Made by a program: the position numbers and the translations under genes
Notes under the pieces: generated by a model
The model's input: only the letters and a program-made list of their open reading frames with translations
Databases searched by the model: none
What the model was told of the DNA's origin: nothing
Shown: positions 25,698 through 34,165 of the stretch, in pieces
How positions within the stretch are numbered: the stretch's first letter is position 1
Layout: every line of letters begins with the position of its first letter
Assembly: GCF_002943525.1 (NCBI RefSeq)
Contig: NZ_CP025394.1
Location: 8,509,001-8,573,000 of the forward strand
DNA length: 64,000 nucleotides
Direction of reading: 5' to 3'
From: Kitasatospora sp. MMS16-BH015
GTDB lineage: Bacteria; Actinomycetota; Actinomycetes; Streptomycetales; Streptomycetaceae

Positions 25698-26822
25698 ATG
25701 ACTGACGCACTGAAGCGCCTCAGCGACGAAGGCGTGGCCATCTGGCTGGACGACCTCAGCCGCAAGCGTCTGAACACCGGCAACCTCGCCGAGCTGGTGC
25801 AGACCAAGCACGTGGTCGGCGTCACCACCAACCCCACCATCTTCCAGAAGGCCATCGGCGGCGGCGACGACTCCTACGACGGCCAGCTCCGCGACCTGGC
25901 CGTCCGCAAGGTCACCACCGACGAGGCCATCCGCATGATCACCACCTCGGACGTGCGCGACGCGGCCGACGTGCTGCGCCCGGTCTACGACGCCTCCAAC
26001 GGCCGCGACGGCCGGGTCTCCATCGAGGTCGACCCGCGCCTGGCCCACCGGACCGAGGCCACCGTGGCCGAGGCCAAGCAGCTGTGGTGGCTGGTCGACC
26101 GGCCGAACGTGCTGATCAAGATCCCCGCCACCCTGGCCGGCCTGCCCGCCATCTCCGCCGTGCTCGCCAAGGGCATCAGCGTCAACGTCACGCTGATCTT
26201 CTCGCTGGCCCGCTACCGCGCGGTCATGGACGCCTACCTGACCGGCCTGGAGCAGGCCAAGGCCGCCGGCCTGGACCTCTCGCAGATCGAGTCGGTCGCC
26301 TCCTTCTTCGTCTCCCGCGTGGACACCGAGATCGACAAGCGCCTGGAGAAGATCGGCGGCGAGGCCAAGGACCTCAGGTCCAAGGCCGCCCTCGCCAACG
26401 CCCGCCTCGCCTACCAGGCCTACGAGGAGGTGTTCGGCTCCGCCGACCGTCGATCGGAGCCCTCCGACCGCTGGAAGGCGCTGGAGGCCGCCGGCGCCAA
26501 GCCGCAGCGTCCGCTCTGGGCCTCCACCGGCGTCAAGGACCCGGCCCTGCCGGACACCCTGTACGTCACCGAGCTGGTCGCCCCCGGCACCGTCAACACG
26601 ATGCCCGAGGCCACCCTGGACGCCACCGACGACCACGGCGTGGTCACCGGTGACACCATCACCCCGAACTACGCCGACGCCCAGGCCGTGATGGACGCCA
26701 TCGCCGCCGCCGGGGTCGACTACGACGACGTCGTCCAGGTGCTGGAGGACGAGGGCGTCGAGAAGTTCGAGCAGTCCTGGACCGAGCTGCTCGACACCGT
26801 CACCGCGGCGCTCGGAGCGTAG
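25698..26822 (+). CDS. tal: Transaldolase
   Basis: 374 residues, the long actinobacterial form. It transfers a dihydroxyacetone unit between sugar phosphates in the pentose phosphate pathway, linking xylulose-5-phosphate to glycolysis. The opening LSDEGVAIWLDDLSRKR, TTNPTIFQKAI, and the Schiff-base Lys in NVLIKIPAT are diagnostic. AGAGGG precedes ATG 25698. A strong hairpin closes the unit. Confidence 0.95.
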   Translation: MTDALKRLSDEGVAIWLDDLSRKRLNTGNLAELVQTKHVVGVTTNPTIFQKAIGGGDDSYDGQLRDLAVRKVTTDEAIRMITTSDVRDAADVLRPVYDASNGRDGRVSIEVDPRLAHRTEATVAEAKQLWWLVDRPNVLIKIPATLAGLPAISAVLAKGISVNVTLIFSLARYRAVMDAYLTGLEQAKAAGLDLSQIESVASFFVSRVDTEIDKRLEKIGGEAKDLRSKAALANARLAYQAYEEVFGSADRRSEPSDRWKALEAAGAKPQRPLWASTGVKDPALPDTLYVTELVAPGTVNTMPEATLDATDDHGVVTGDTITPNYADAQAVMDAIAAAGVDYDDVVQVLEDEGVEKFEQSWTELLDTVTAALGA

Positions 26823-26842
26823 CTCGGGCAGCGGCAGCAGCC

Positions 26843-26877
26843 GAGGAGCCCCGGCCGTCGGACGGCCGGGGCTCCTC
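26843..26877. terminator. Bidirectional terminator between transaldolase and GH62
   Basis: GAGGAGCCCCGGCCG/CGGCCGGGGCTCCTC, a 15-bp perfect stem with a 5-nt loop. It lies between two convergent genes, 20 bp and 13 bp from their stops. Confidence 0.85.
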
Positions 26878-26890
26878 AGGGGTGGGCGGG

Positions 26891-28312
26891 TCAGTGCTGG
26901 AGGGTGAGGAGGCCCGGGCGCCAGGGCAGCTGGTCGTAGGGGCCGCTGGCCGTGGGGGACTTGCCCTGGTAGAGGAGCTGGAGGTTGCAGGGGTCGATGG
27001 TCATGGTCTGGTCGGGGTTGTTGCGGACGAGGTCGCCGTGGCTGATGTCGTTGGTCCAGGTGGCGCCGCTGTTGGCCTTGCCGGCGAAGGGGCTGGCCTC
27101 GGTGGCGGCCTGCGGGGTCCAGGAGCCGTTCAGGCTGGTGGCGGTGAAGGAGCGGAAGTAGCGGTCCTCGTTCGCTCCGCGCGCCTCGACGATCATGAGG
27201 TACTGGTTCTGGCCCTGGACCTTGTAGACCTGCGGGGCCTCGAAGAGGTTCTTGACGGTGTCGGTCATGACCGTGGTGTAGGAGGACCCGAAGCTGCCGG
27301 GGAAGTTGCCGATCGGCATGCTGGCGCGGTAGATGCTGCCGTTGTCACCGGCGAAGAACAGGTACATGTTCTGGCCGTCGCCGATCAGGGTCTGGTCGAT
27401 CGGGCCGGTGCCGGAGCCCGGGATGCTGCCGGTGAACAGCGCCTGCGGGGCGGACCAGCCGTTGGGGTTGGTCGGGTCGCTGGAGGTGCGGTAGGAGAAC
27501 GGCGAGGCGCCCCACTGGTAGGTCAGCACCCAGGTGTTCTTGGGCGCGAAGTAGAACAGCTGGGGGGCGACGGCGGCCTGGCTCATCCCGGTCTGGCCGG
27601 TCGAGGCCATGTCGGACCAGTTGGTGAACGGGCTGAACATCATCGAGCCGTAGGAGGAGCCCGAGACGTTCGAGGCGTAGACCAGGTGCTTGCCGTTGTA
27701 GACCACGTCGGTGAAGTCCTTCACCGAGGCCCACCCGTTCGCCGGCTGCGCCAGCACGCCGGTGGAGCTCCACCGGTAGGAGGAGGGGAGGGCGCAGGTG
27801 CCGCCGCTGCCGCCGGAGAGGCCGGTCCACTGCTGGTTGCTGCGGCCGTTGCAGGTCCAGAGCTCCACGGCGCTGCCGTTGGCGGTGGCGCCGCCGGTGA
27901 CGTCCAGGCAGAGGCCGGACTCGACACCGACGATCGAGCCGTCGGCGTTCACCTTCCACTGCTGGTTCGCCCCGCCGCTGCAGCTCCAGATCTGCACCCG
28001 GGTGCCGGCGGTGGTGGCGTGGTTCGGCACGTCCAGGCACTTGTTGCCGTAGACGGTCAGCTGGTTCGCGGAGGTCAGCGTCCACTGCTGGTTGGCGCCG
28101 CCCGAGCAGTCGTAGATCTGTAGGGCCGCGCCGTCGGTCGTGGCGGCGTTCTGCACGTCGAGACACCGGCCGGAGCCGGTGCCGCGCAGGGCGCCGGTGG
28201 TGGCGGCCTGCGCGGGGCCGGCGACGACCATCGTCGCCAGTGCCGCCACGGCCGCGAGGGCGGCGGTCAGGGCCGCGGGGAGCGGCCTGTGGCGGGAAGT
28301 TCGGCTGTGCAT
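26891..28312 (-). CDS. Secreted GH62 alpha-L-arabinofuranosidase with N-terminal CBM13 (copy 1)
   Basis: 473 residues from ATG 28312. A signal peptide (to about 37) is followed by a ricin-type trefoil (about 40-165, three NQQW repeats) and a GH62 five-bladed propeller (about 178-473). Conserved parts include YRWSSTGVLAQPANGW, KDFTDVVYNGKHLVYAS, NMYLFFAGDNGSIYR and MIVEARGANEDRYFRS. It removes arabinofuranosyl branches from arabinoxylan. A lac-like operator lies 50 bp upstream (28362-28375), so arabinose induction is likely. It is a close relative of the protein at 44011, and GH10 and GH11 xylanases lie upstream on the same strand. Confidence 0.93.
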   Translation of the reverse strand: MHSRTSRHRPLPAALTAALAAVAALATMVVAGPAQAATTGALRGTGSGRCLDVQNAATTDGAALQIYDCSGGANQQWTLTSANQLTVYGNKCLDVPNHATTAGTRVQIWSCSGGANQQWKVNADGSIVGVESGLCLDVTGGATANGSAVELWTCNGRSNQQWTGLSGGSGGTCALPSSYRWSSTGVLAQPANGWASVKDFTDVVYNGKHLVYASNVSGSSYGSMMFSPFTNWSDMASTGQTGMSQAAVAPQLFYFAPKNTWVLTYQWGASPFSYRTSSDPTNPNGWSAPQALFTGSIPGSGTGPIDQTLIGDGQNMYLFFAGDNGSIYRASMPIGNFPGSFGSSYTTVMTDTVKNLFEAPQVYKVQGQNQYLMIVEARGANEDRYFRSFTATSLNGSWTPQAATEASPFAGKANSGATWTNDISHGDLVRNNPDQTMTIDPCNLQLLYQGKSPTASGPYDQLPWRPGLLTLQH

Positions 28313-28361
28313 GGAGACACCTTTCGCTCGCAATGGGTGGAGTTGTTCGGAAAGGGTGGCC

Positions 28362-28375
28362 TGTTAGCGCTCACA
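28362..28375. promoter_or_regulatory. Lac-like operator TGTTAGCGCTCACA before GH62 copy 1
   Basis: Palindromic at all but one base pair of the 14 bp, 50 bp upstream of the GH62 start. Confidence 0.75.
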
Positions 28376-28466
28376 AATAGGACTGCAAGCGGGGCGGTGG
28401 CGGAGGCCGGGGCGCAGACGGGGGCGGCTCGGCTCGGGGCTCGGACGCTCGGCTGCGCGGCTCAGC

Positions 28467-29939
28467 TCAGCGGAAGGTCCAGTGCTGGTTGGCGCCGCCG
28501 TTGGAGTCCCAGATCTGGACGGGCGTGCCGTTCGAGGTCTGACCGCTCGGCAGTTCGAGCGCCCGGCCGCTGGCGGCGTTGGTCAGGGTGTAGGAGCCGT
28601 CGCTGTTGCGGGCGGCCTTCCAGTGCTGGTTGGCACCGCCGTTGGCGTCCCAGACCTCCATCCGCGTCCCGTTGCCGGTCTGACCGCCCGGCTCGTCAAG
28701 GACCCGGCCGCTGGCGAGGTTGGTGAGGGTGTAGGAGCCGTCGCCGTTCTGGTCGGCCCGCCACTGCTGGTTGGCGGCGCCGCTGGCGTCCCAGACCTGG
28801 AGCTGGGTGCCGTTACCGTTCTGCCCGGCGGGCTCGTCCAGCACCCGCCCGGCAGCCGCGTCGGTGAGCGTGTAGACGGTGCCGGAGGTGATGCCGCCGC
28901 CCGGCGTGCCCCCGGTGCTGCCGCCCAGGGTGTTGAGCACCGCGCCGTAGGCGGACTTCTTGTTGCCGCTGCCGTCGAAGAGCAGCGGGCTCTCGCCGCT
29001 GCGCCAGGAGTCGCTGTCGCGGATGCCCCAGACCGTGATGCCGGTGCAGCGGGCGACGGCGAGACAGGCGCCGACCGCGTTGGCGTAGTTGGTGGGCGAG
29101 GCCTGGGCGATGTCGAGCTCGGTGAGCTGGACGTCCACGCCGAGGGCGGCGAAGCTGGCCAGGGTGGTCTGGAAGCTCGACGGCGGGCCGCCGGCGCCGA
29201 AGTGGCTCTGGAAGCCGACGCAGTCGATGGGCACACCACGGGACTTGAAGTCCTTGACCATGCGGTAGACGCCCTGGGTCTTGGCGTCGGACCAGTTCTC
29301 GATGTTGTAGTCGTTGTAGCAGAGCTTGGCCGAGGCATCGACGCCCCGGGCGGTGCGGAAGGCCTGCTCGATGAAGCCGTCGCCCAGCAGGTTCTGGAAG
29401 ACCGAGCCGCGGTGCCGGCCGCTGCCGTCGTCGGCGAAGGCCTCGTTGACCACGTCCCAGGCGTAGATCTTGCCCTTGTAGTGGGACATCTCCTGGGTGA
29501 TGTGGTTGTCCATCACGCCGCGCAGCGTGTTCGCGTCGCCGATCGAGCTGACCCAGGAGGGCAGTTGGGAGTGCCAGACCAGGGTGTGGCCGCGCATCCG
29601 CTGGCCGTGGGCGGTGGCGTGGGCCACGATCGAGTCGCCCGGGCCGAAGTTGAACGACCCCCGGGCGGGCTCGGTGGTGTCCCACTTCATCTCGTTCTCC
29701 GGGGTGATCATGGTGAACTCCCGGTCGAGGATGCCCGCGTAGGTCGAGTCCCCGAGGCGGCCCGAGGCCACGGCGGTGCCGAAGTAGCGGCCGCTGCCGG
29801 CCGCCGCCGCGCCGAGGGTGGTGGCCCCCGCGGCATGGGCGGCGGGCATCGCGGTGAGGGCGGTGACCGAGCTGACGGCCAGGCAGGCGGCGGCCGTGAG
29901 GGTCTTGCGGAGGAGGGGCTGCTGGGTGGGCCAAGACAT
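28467..29939 (-). CDS. Secreted GH10 endo-xylanase with C-terminal CBM13
   Basis: 490 residues from ATG 29939 (GAGGAGA upstream). Signal peptide to about 36; GH10 barrel about 40-345 with acid/base Glu in YAWDVVNEAF and nucleophile Glu in VQLTELDIAQ; Gly/Thr linker; then a ricin-type CBM13 (about 362-490) with three NQQW/NQHW repeats. The layout matches the well-known streptomycete xylanase A type. It lies 66 bp downstream of the GH11 gene in the same direction and may be cotranscribed with it. No xylan box is seen directly before it. Confidence 0.95.
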   Translation of the reverse strand: MSWPTQQPLLRKTLTAAACLAVSSVTALTAMPAAHAAGATTLGAAAAGSGRYFGTAVASGRLGDSTYAGILDREFTMITPENEMKWDTTEPARGSFNFGPGDSIVAHATAHGQRMRGHTLVWHSQLPSWVSSIGDANTLRGVMDNHITQEMSHYKGKIYAWDVVNEAFADDGSGRHRGSVFQNLLGDGFIEQAFRTARGVDASAKLCYNDYNIENWSDAKTQGVYRMVKDFKSRGVPIDCVGFQSHFGAGGPPSSFQTTLASFAALGVDVQLTELDIAQASPTNYANAVGACLAVARCTGITVWGIRDSDSWRSGESPLLFDGSGNKKSAYGAVLNTLGGSTGGTPGGGITSGTVYTLTDAAAGRVLDEPAGQNGNGTQLQVWDASGAANQQWRADQNGDGSYTLTNLASGRVLDEPGGQTGNGTRMEVWDANGGANQHWKAARNSDGSYTLTNAASGRALELPSGQTSNGTPVQIWDSNGGANQHWTFR

Positions 29940-30005
29940 GACGGATCGTTCTCCTCGTGGGGTGGGGGTGGCACTAGCGGTGAGTGCCGACACGGAAGAG
30001 CCGGG

Positions 30006-31001
30006 TCAGTTGGTGCTGCAGGAGACCGTGGGCCAGGTGGTGCTGCCGTTCTTCATCACGGTCATGCCCCAGTTGTTGCCCGCGCCGTTGGGGGTGGCGA
30101 CGAGCGTCTGGGCGTCGGGGTAGGAGGTGTTGACGTTCCAGGTCGAGCCGATGTTCTCCGGAGCGGGCACCTTGACGGTCACCTTCCAGGTGTTGGAGCC
30201 GGCGACCGAGACGTTCAGGTTGTAGCGGTCGCTCCAGGAGGCGCCGGCCGAGAGCGTCGCCGTGCAGCCGCCGGTGCCGCCGCCCGTGCCGCCGCCGGAG
30301 GAGCCCAGCGTGAGGTTGGAGCTGCCGCTGCTCTGGTAGCCCTCGGTGGCCAGGATCTCGTAGTTCATGGTGCCGAGGTTCATCCCGGACCTGGCCCAGG
30401 CGTCGAAGTGGTTCCCGACGGTGATGGTGCCGCCGGTGCGCCTGGCCTGGCGGACGCTCCAGTACTGGTTGAAGGTCTTGATGCCTTCGATGGAGGGGGC
30501 GTTGTACCGGGTCGTCTCGTAGATGTCGTAGGTGCCGCCGTCGCTGGTGACGGTGCCCTTGTACGTGCCGCTGGGCCGGTAGGAGCCGTAGTTGTCGACG
30601 ATGTAGTACTCGACGAGCGGGTTGGTGCTCCAGCCGTAGAGCGACAGGTAGGCGTTGCCGTTGGTGCTCCAACTGCCCGAGTAGGTAACCGGGTTGCGTG
30701 AGCCGGTGCTCCAGCCCTTGCCGGCGACGAAGTTGCCGACGTTCGACCAGGAGGTGCCGTAGCTGCCGCCGCCGTTGAGCGACATCGAGGCCGCACCGTT
30801 GCCGTCGGTCCAGAACGAGTAGAAGTACCCGCCGTCGGAGCCGGTCTGGTTGGTGCTGACGGTCGCGGCCTCGGCGGCGCCGGGCAGGACCAGGACGGCC
30901 GCGAGGGCCGGTGCGAGCAGGTGAGCCTTGCGGGCGATCCGCCGGGCGCGGCTGGTCCGGGGTGCCGTGGAGCGGGGGATCCGGGGGTGAGGGGAGTTCA
31001 C
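30006..31001 (-). CDS. Secreted GH11 endo-xylanase with C-terminal CBM2
   Basis: 331 residues from GTG 31001 (AGGACGG upstream). The frame stays open further upstream, but the extension lacks signal-peptide character. A long, Arg-rich signal (to about 46) suggests Tat or Sec export. The GH11 jelly roll (about 47-225) has nucleophile Glu in NPLVEYYIVDNYG and acid/base Glu in EILATEGYQSSG. A Gly linker leads to a short CBM2-like module (about 245-331, Trp in ASWSDRYNLNVSV, NTWKVTVKV). It cuts unsubstituted xylan and binds the polymer. A TTGACA hexamer lies at 31214-31219 on the minus strand. Confidence 0.94.
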   Translation of the reverse strand: MNSPHPRIPRSTAPRTSRARRIARKAHLLAPALAAVLVLPGAAEAATVSTNQTGSDGGYFYSFWTDGNGAASMSLNGGGSYGTSWSNVGNFVAGKGWSTGSRNPVTYSGSWSTNGNAYLSLYGWSTNPLVEYYIVDNYGSYRPSGTYKGTVTSDGGTYDIYETTRYNAPSIEGIKTFNQYWSVRQARRTGGTITVGNHFDAWARSGMNLGTMNYEILATEGYQSSGSSNLTLGSSGGGTGGGTGGCTATLSAGASWSDRYNLNVSVAGSNTWKVTVKVPAPENIGSTWNVNTSYPDAQTLVATPNGAGNNWGMTVMKNGSTTWPTVSCSTN

Positions 31002-31350
31002 GGTGGTGATCCGTCCTGCCGGTGGGTGGGGAGGGTGCAGCCCCGCGCCACCGGTGACCGTGGGGGCGGTCTGCCAGAGGGGAGTCGCGCGGCGTTGCAC
31101 GAGCCGACCCGTCCTCGACCTCGCTGCGCCCACAGGAGGCCGGTGAACTCGCCCCGGCTCCAGGGCTGTTCGGACTCGTCGGTGGCGCCAGTCTTGGCCT
31201 GAGCCCGACAGGCTGTCAACACTTTCGACCGCCGCGCCGATAGATTCGCTGGCTGCCGGGCTCGCCTCGGCGCACAAAGCTGCAGCTCAAGCCGCGGCTG
31301 CCCAAGGGGGCCTCGAGAACCAGACCGACACCTCGTCAGAAGACTGAAAC
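31002..31350. other. Promoter region of the GH11/GH10 pair
   Basis: 349 bp without a convincing gene. On the minus strand TTGACA (complement at 31214-31219) directly follows GGTCGAAAGTG, half of a CGAAAGTTTCG box. A weak AAGACT lies 18 bp on. Regulation by the xylan box protein is possible but the site is incomplete. Confidence 0.45.
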
Positions 31351-32598
31351 TTACAACGGACTGCCGCCGAAAGTGTCGGTCAGCGCCTCGGTGAAGCGGT
31401 TGCCGAACTTCCCGGCCGGATCCAGGGCCCGGCGCAGGGTCAGGAAGTCGGGCAGGCGCTCGTAGTTGCCCGCGCCCCGCCCCGCGAGCGTCAGCTTCCC
31501 CCAGTGGGGGCGGCCGCCCAGCGGCAGCAGGGCCCGTTCCACCGCGCCGAGTACCGGAGTGACCGCGGCGAGGTCGGGCTTCCAGGTGAAGTGGAACGCC
31601 ACCGAGGCGCGGCCGTAGGAGGGGCTGAGCCAGCGGTCGTCGGCGGCGACGGTGCGCACCTCGGAGATGTGCAGGACGGGTGCCAACCGCGGCCCGAGCG
31701 CGCGTAGTTCCGCGACGGCCGGCCCGGCCGCCGCGCGGGGGAGCAGGAACTCGGACTGGAGCTCCGCACCGCTGCTGGGGGTGAACTCGGGGCGGAAGTG
31801 CGGCAGTCGCTCGTGCCAGGGGCCGGGCGCGCCCAGCTGGGGTGTGCAGTTGACGGTCGGCATGCCCGGCACCGGGTGCTGCGGGCCGTCGGCCGGCCGC
31901 GCGCCGGGGACGGCCGTGGCGGGGCTGCCGTCGACGAGCTGCTTGACCCAGACCCGGCCGGTGTCCGAACCCCAGTCGGTGAACAGGCTGACGCTGTAGC
32001 CGGCGGCGTGGATCTCGTCCAGGTGGGTCCGGTAGTCGGCGAGCGCGAGGCCGAGATGGACGTACTGCCGGAGGTCGAAGGTGGGCACCACGTCCAGGGT
32101 GAGCGCGGTGACGATGCCCAGGGCACCCAGGTGCACCACCGCGCCGGGGTGGGTGTGCGTGCTCGACTCGCCGTCCGCGCCGACGATCTCCAGCGAGCGG
32201 ACGGCGGCCGAGAGCGAGCCGCGGCCGTCGCCCGAGCCGTGCGTGCCGGTCGCGGTGGCGCCGGCCACCGTGATGTGCGGCAGCGAGGCGAGGTTCTCCA
32301 GCGCCAGGCCCGCCGACTGGAGGGCGACCGCCAGCTCCGCGTAGCGGGTGGCGGCGGAGACGGTGACCGTGCGGGCGTCCGGTGCGATGTCGATCCGGGT
32401 GGGCAGCGCGTCCAGCAGGACCAGGTCGCCGTCGGTGTCGGCCACCGCGCTGAAGGAGTGGCCGCTGCCCAGGGCCCGGATCCGGTCGCTGCGGCGGACC
32501 AGCTCCCGCAACTCGCCGAGGGTGCGGGGCCGGTGGACGGCGCGGGCGCCGAAGGCGAGGTTGCCCGCCCAGTTGGTCGACGGGCCGGTGGTGGTCAT
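31351..32598 (-). CDS. FAD-dependent alditol (xylitol) oxidase, AldO-like
   Basis: 415 residues. VAO-family layout: an FAD-binding domain with the flavin-attachment His in RALGSGHSFSAVADT, VAGATATGTHGSGDGRGS, then a C-terminal substrate domain with HPVPGMPTVNCTPQ, RPEFTPSSGAELQSE and RPHWGKLTL. This closely resembles AldO of Streptomyces coelicolor, which oxidises xylitol and sorbitol to aldoses and releases hydrogen peroxide. No signal peptide is seen, so it is cytosolic. Start ATG 32598. It is divergent from the xylobiose transporter and carries a box shared with xylAB at 32646. Confidence 0.88.
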   Translation of the reverse strand: MTTTGPSTNWAGNLAFGARAVHRPRTLGELRELVRRSDRIRALGSGHSFSAVADTDGDLVLLDALPTRIDIAPDARTVTVSAATRYAELAVALQSAGLALENLASLPHITVAGATATGTHGSGDGRGSLSAAVRSLEIVGADGESSTHTHPGAVVHLGALGIVTALTLDVVPTFDLRQYVHLGLALADYRTHLDEIHAAGYSVSLFTDWGSDTGRVWVKQLVDGSPATAVPGARPADGPQHPVPGMPTVNCTPQLGAPGPWHERLPHFRPEFTPSSGAELQSEFLLPRAAAGPAVAELRALGPRLAPVLHISEVRTVAADDRWLSPSYGRASVAFHFTWKPDLAAVTPVLGAVERALLPLGGRPHWGKLTLAGRGAGNYERLPDFLTLRRALDPAGKFGNRFTEALTDTFGGSPL

Positions 32599-32645
32599 CG
32601 GTGCACGCCCAGGGGTCGGGTGGAGGTCCTATTCATCATGCCGGG

Positions 32646-32660
32646 CAACAAATTAGTGTT
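32646..32660. promoter_or_regulatory. CAACAAATTAGT element shared with the xylAB promoter
   Basis: CAACAAATTAGTGTT lies 47 bp upstream of the alditol-oxidase start. The same 12-bp core occurs at 47066 before xylB. It resembles half of a Bacillus XylR operator (from memory), and a ROK repressor is encoded at 48554. Confidence 0.55.
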
Positions 32661-32696
32661 CTGGGGTCGGTGCGACAAGGGGGGAGGCAGTTGCTC

Positions 32697-32707
32697 CGAA
32701 AGTTTCG
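32697..32707. promoter_or_regulatory. Xylan-type box CGAAAGTTTCG
   Basis: A perfect 11-bp palindrome identical to that at 5686, in the divergent region between alditol oxidase and bxlE. Confidence 0.6.
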
Positions 32708-32781
32708 ACCGAAGGTCAGGCGGAGCGCCTCCGGGAAGGTGCCTTGGCGGATCACGCTTACGTAACCCTCACGTCCGGGGG

Positions 32782-32811
32782 TTGACCCGCAACATGCCCG
32801 CAACCTAGCGT
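32782..32811 (+). promoter_or_regulatory. Probable sigma-HrdB promoter of bxlE
   Basis: TTGACC (32782-32787), 18-bp spacer, TAGCGT (32806-32811), close to the streptomycete vegetative consensus TTGAC-N18-TAGNNT, 51 bp before the bxlE start. Confidence 0.6.
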
Positions 32812-32840
32812 CCGGCGAACAGGGATTTCGACAATCAGAT

Positions 32841-32851
32841 CGAAACTTTCA
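32841..32851. promoter_or_regulatory. Xylan-type box CGAAACTTTCA in the bxlE leader
   Basis: GAAACTTTC is perfectly palindromic. It lies between the promoter and the ATG, where a bound repressor would block transcription. TTTCGA at 32826 and TCGAAA at 32840 form a second inverted repeat. Confidence 0.6.
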
Positions 32852-32861
32852 GGGGATTCTG

Positions 32862-34154
32862 ATGAAGAGAAGCTCTTTCGCTGTTGCCCTCGGCCTGACC
32901 GCCGCCATGCTGGGGATGACGGCCTGCAGCAGCGGTTCCTCCGCCGCCGGCGGCGACTCCGGCACGATCCACGTGCTGGTCTACGGGGACGCCAGCAACA
33001 AGGTGGAGAAGCAGCTGGTCGAGACCTTCAACAAGACCTCGAAGGTCAAGGCCGTGCTGGACACCATCCCCGGCGCGGACTACCAGGCCAAGCTGAACAC
33101 CATCATCAACACCGGCCAGGCGCCGGACGTCTTCTTCAACTGGGGCGGCGGCAGCATCCAGCCCTACGTCAAGTCCGGTCTGCTGCTCCCGCTGGACGAC
33201 ATGATCGCCGCCGACCCGGGGTTGAAGAGCAACTTCCTGCCCTCGGTGTTCAACACCGCGGTGATCGACGGCAAGTCCTACGGCATCCCGATGCGCGGCA
33301 CCCAGCCCGTGCTGCTGTTCGAGAACAAGAAGGTGCTCGCCGCCGCCGGCCTGAGCACTCCGAAGACCTGGGACGACCTGCTGGCCGCCGTCCAGGTGCT
33401 CAAGGGCAAGGGCATCACCCCGTTCGCCCTCGGCGGCGGCGACCAGTGGCCGACCCTGATGTGGTACGAGTACGTCTTCGACCGGGTGGCCGGCCCCGAG
33501 CTGTTCCAGAAGGCGCTCTCCGGCGACAAGACCGCCTGGGAGAGCCCAGACGCCAAGAAGGCCCTGGGCATGCTCAAGCAGCTGGTCGACGCGGGTGCGT
33601 TCGGCTCGAACTTCGACTCCGTCAAGTTCACCGACGGCGGCTCCCCGGCGCTGCTGGCCAAGGGCAAGGCGGCCTTCGAGTTGATGGGCTCCTGGGAGTA
33701 CGCCACCCAGCAGGACGCCAGCCCCGACTTCGCCAAGAACGACCTCGGGTACGGCGGCTTCCCCGCCGTGGCCGGCGGCAAGGGCGACCCGGCCGACGTG
33801 GTCGGCAACACCAACAACTTCTACTCGGTGCTGAAGAAGACCAAGCACCCGGAGGCGGCGGCGGCCTTCCTGAAGCTGATGTACTCCGACGAGTTCGTGA
33901 AGGCGCAGCTGGCGATCGGCAACCTGCCGACCACCACCAACACCGAGCCGCTGCTCGCCACCGCGGCCAGCCCCGACTACTCGAAGTACCAGTACGACCT
34001 GGTCAAGGCCGCCCCGTCCTTCCAGCTCTCCTGGGACCAGGCGTACCCGCCGGCCGCCAACACGCCGATCCACACCGCCGTCCAGCAGTTCTTCAACGGC
34101 AAGCTCGACGCGGACGGCTTCGCCAAGGCCATGCAGGCCCTGCCCACCTCCTGA
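32862..34154 (+). CDS. bxlE: Xylobiose-type ABC transporter substrate-binding lipoprotein
   Basis: 430 residues from ATG 32862. A lipoprotein signal ends MTACSSGSS, so Cys about residue 21 is lipidated. The mature protein is a family-1 extracellular solute-binding protein (TIHVLVYGDASNKVEKQLVETF...GQAPDVFFNWGGGSIQPYV...AYPPAANTPIHTAVQQFFNGKL). Order with two permeases and a cytosolic GH3 matches bxlEFGA of streptomycetes, where it binds xylobiose and xylotriose. No dedicated ATPase is encoded; such systems use the shared MsiK ATPase elsewhere. Two xylan boxes precede it. Confidence 0.9.
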   Translation: MKRSSFAVALGLTAAMLGMTACSSGSSAAGGDSGTIHVLVYGDASNKVEKQLVETFNKTSKVKAVLDTIPGADYQAKLNTIINTGQAPDVFFNWGGGSIQPYVKSGLLLPLDDMIAADPGLKSNFLPSVFNTAVIDGKSYGIPMRGTQPVLLFENKKVLAAAGLSTPKTWDDLLAAVQVLKGKGITPFALGGGDQWPTLMWYEYVFDRVAGPELFQKALSGDKTAWESPDAKKALGMLKQLVDAGAFGSNFDSVKFTDGGSPALLAKGKAAFELMGSWEYATQQDASPDFAKNDLGYGGFPAVAGGKGDPADVVGNTNNFYSVLKKTKHPEAAAAFLKLMYSDEFVKAQLAIGNLPTTTNTEPLLATAASPDYSKYQYDLVKAAPSFQLSWDQAYPPAANTPIHTAVQQFFNGKLDADGFAKAMQALPTS

Positions 34155-34165
34155 GACGGATCGCG

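Noticed and set aside
31002..31277. N-terminal extension of the GH11 xylanase frame
   Set aside because: It would place 92 non-hydrophobic residues before a normal signal peptide; GTG 31001 with AGGACGG is the sensible start.
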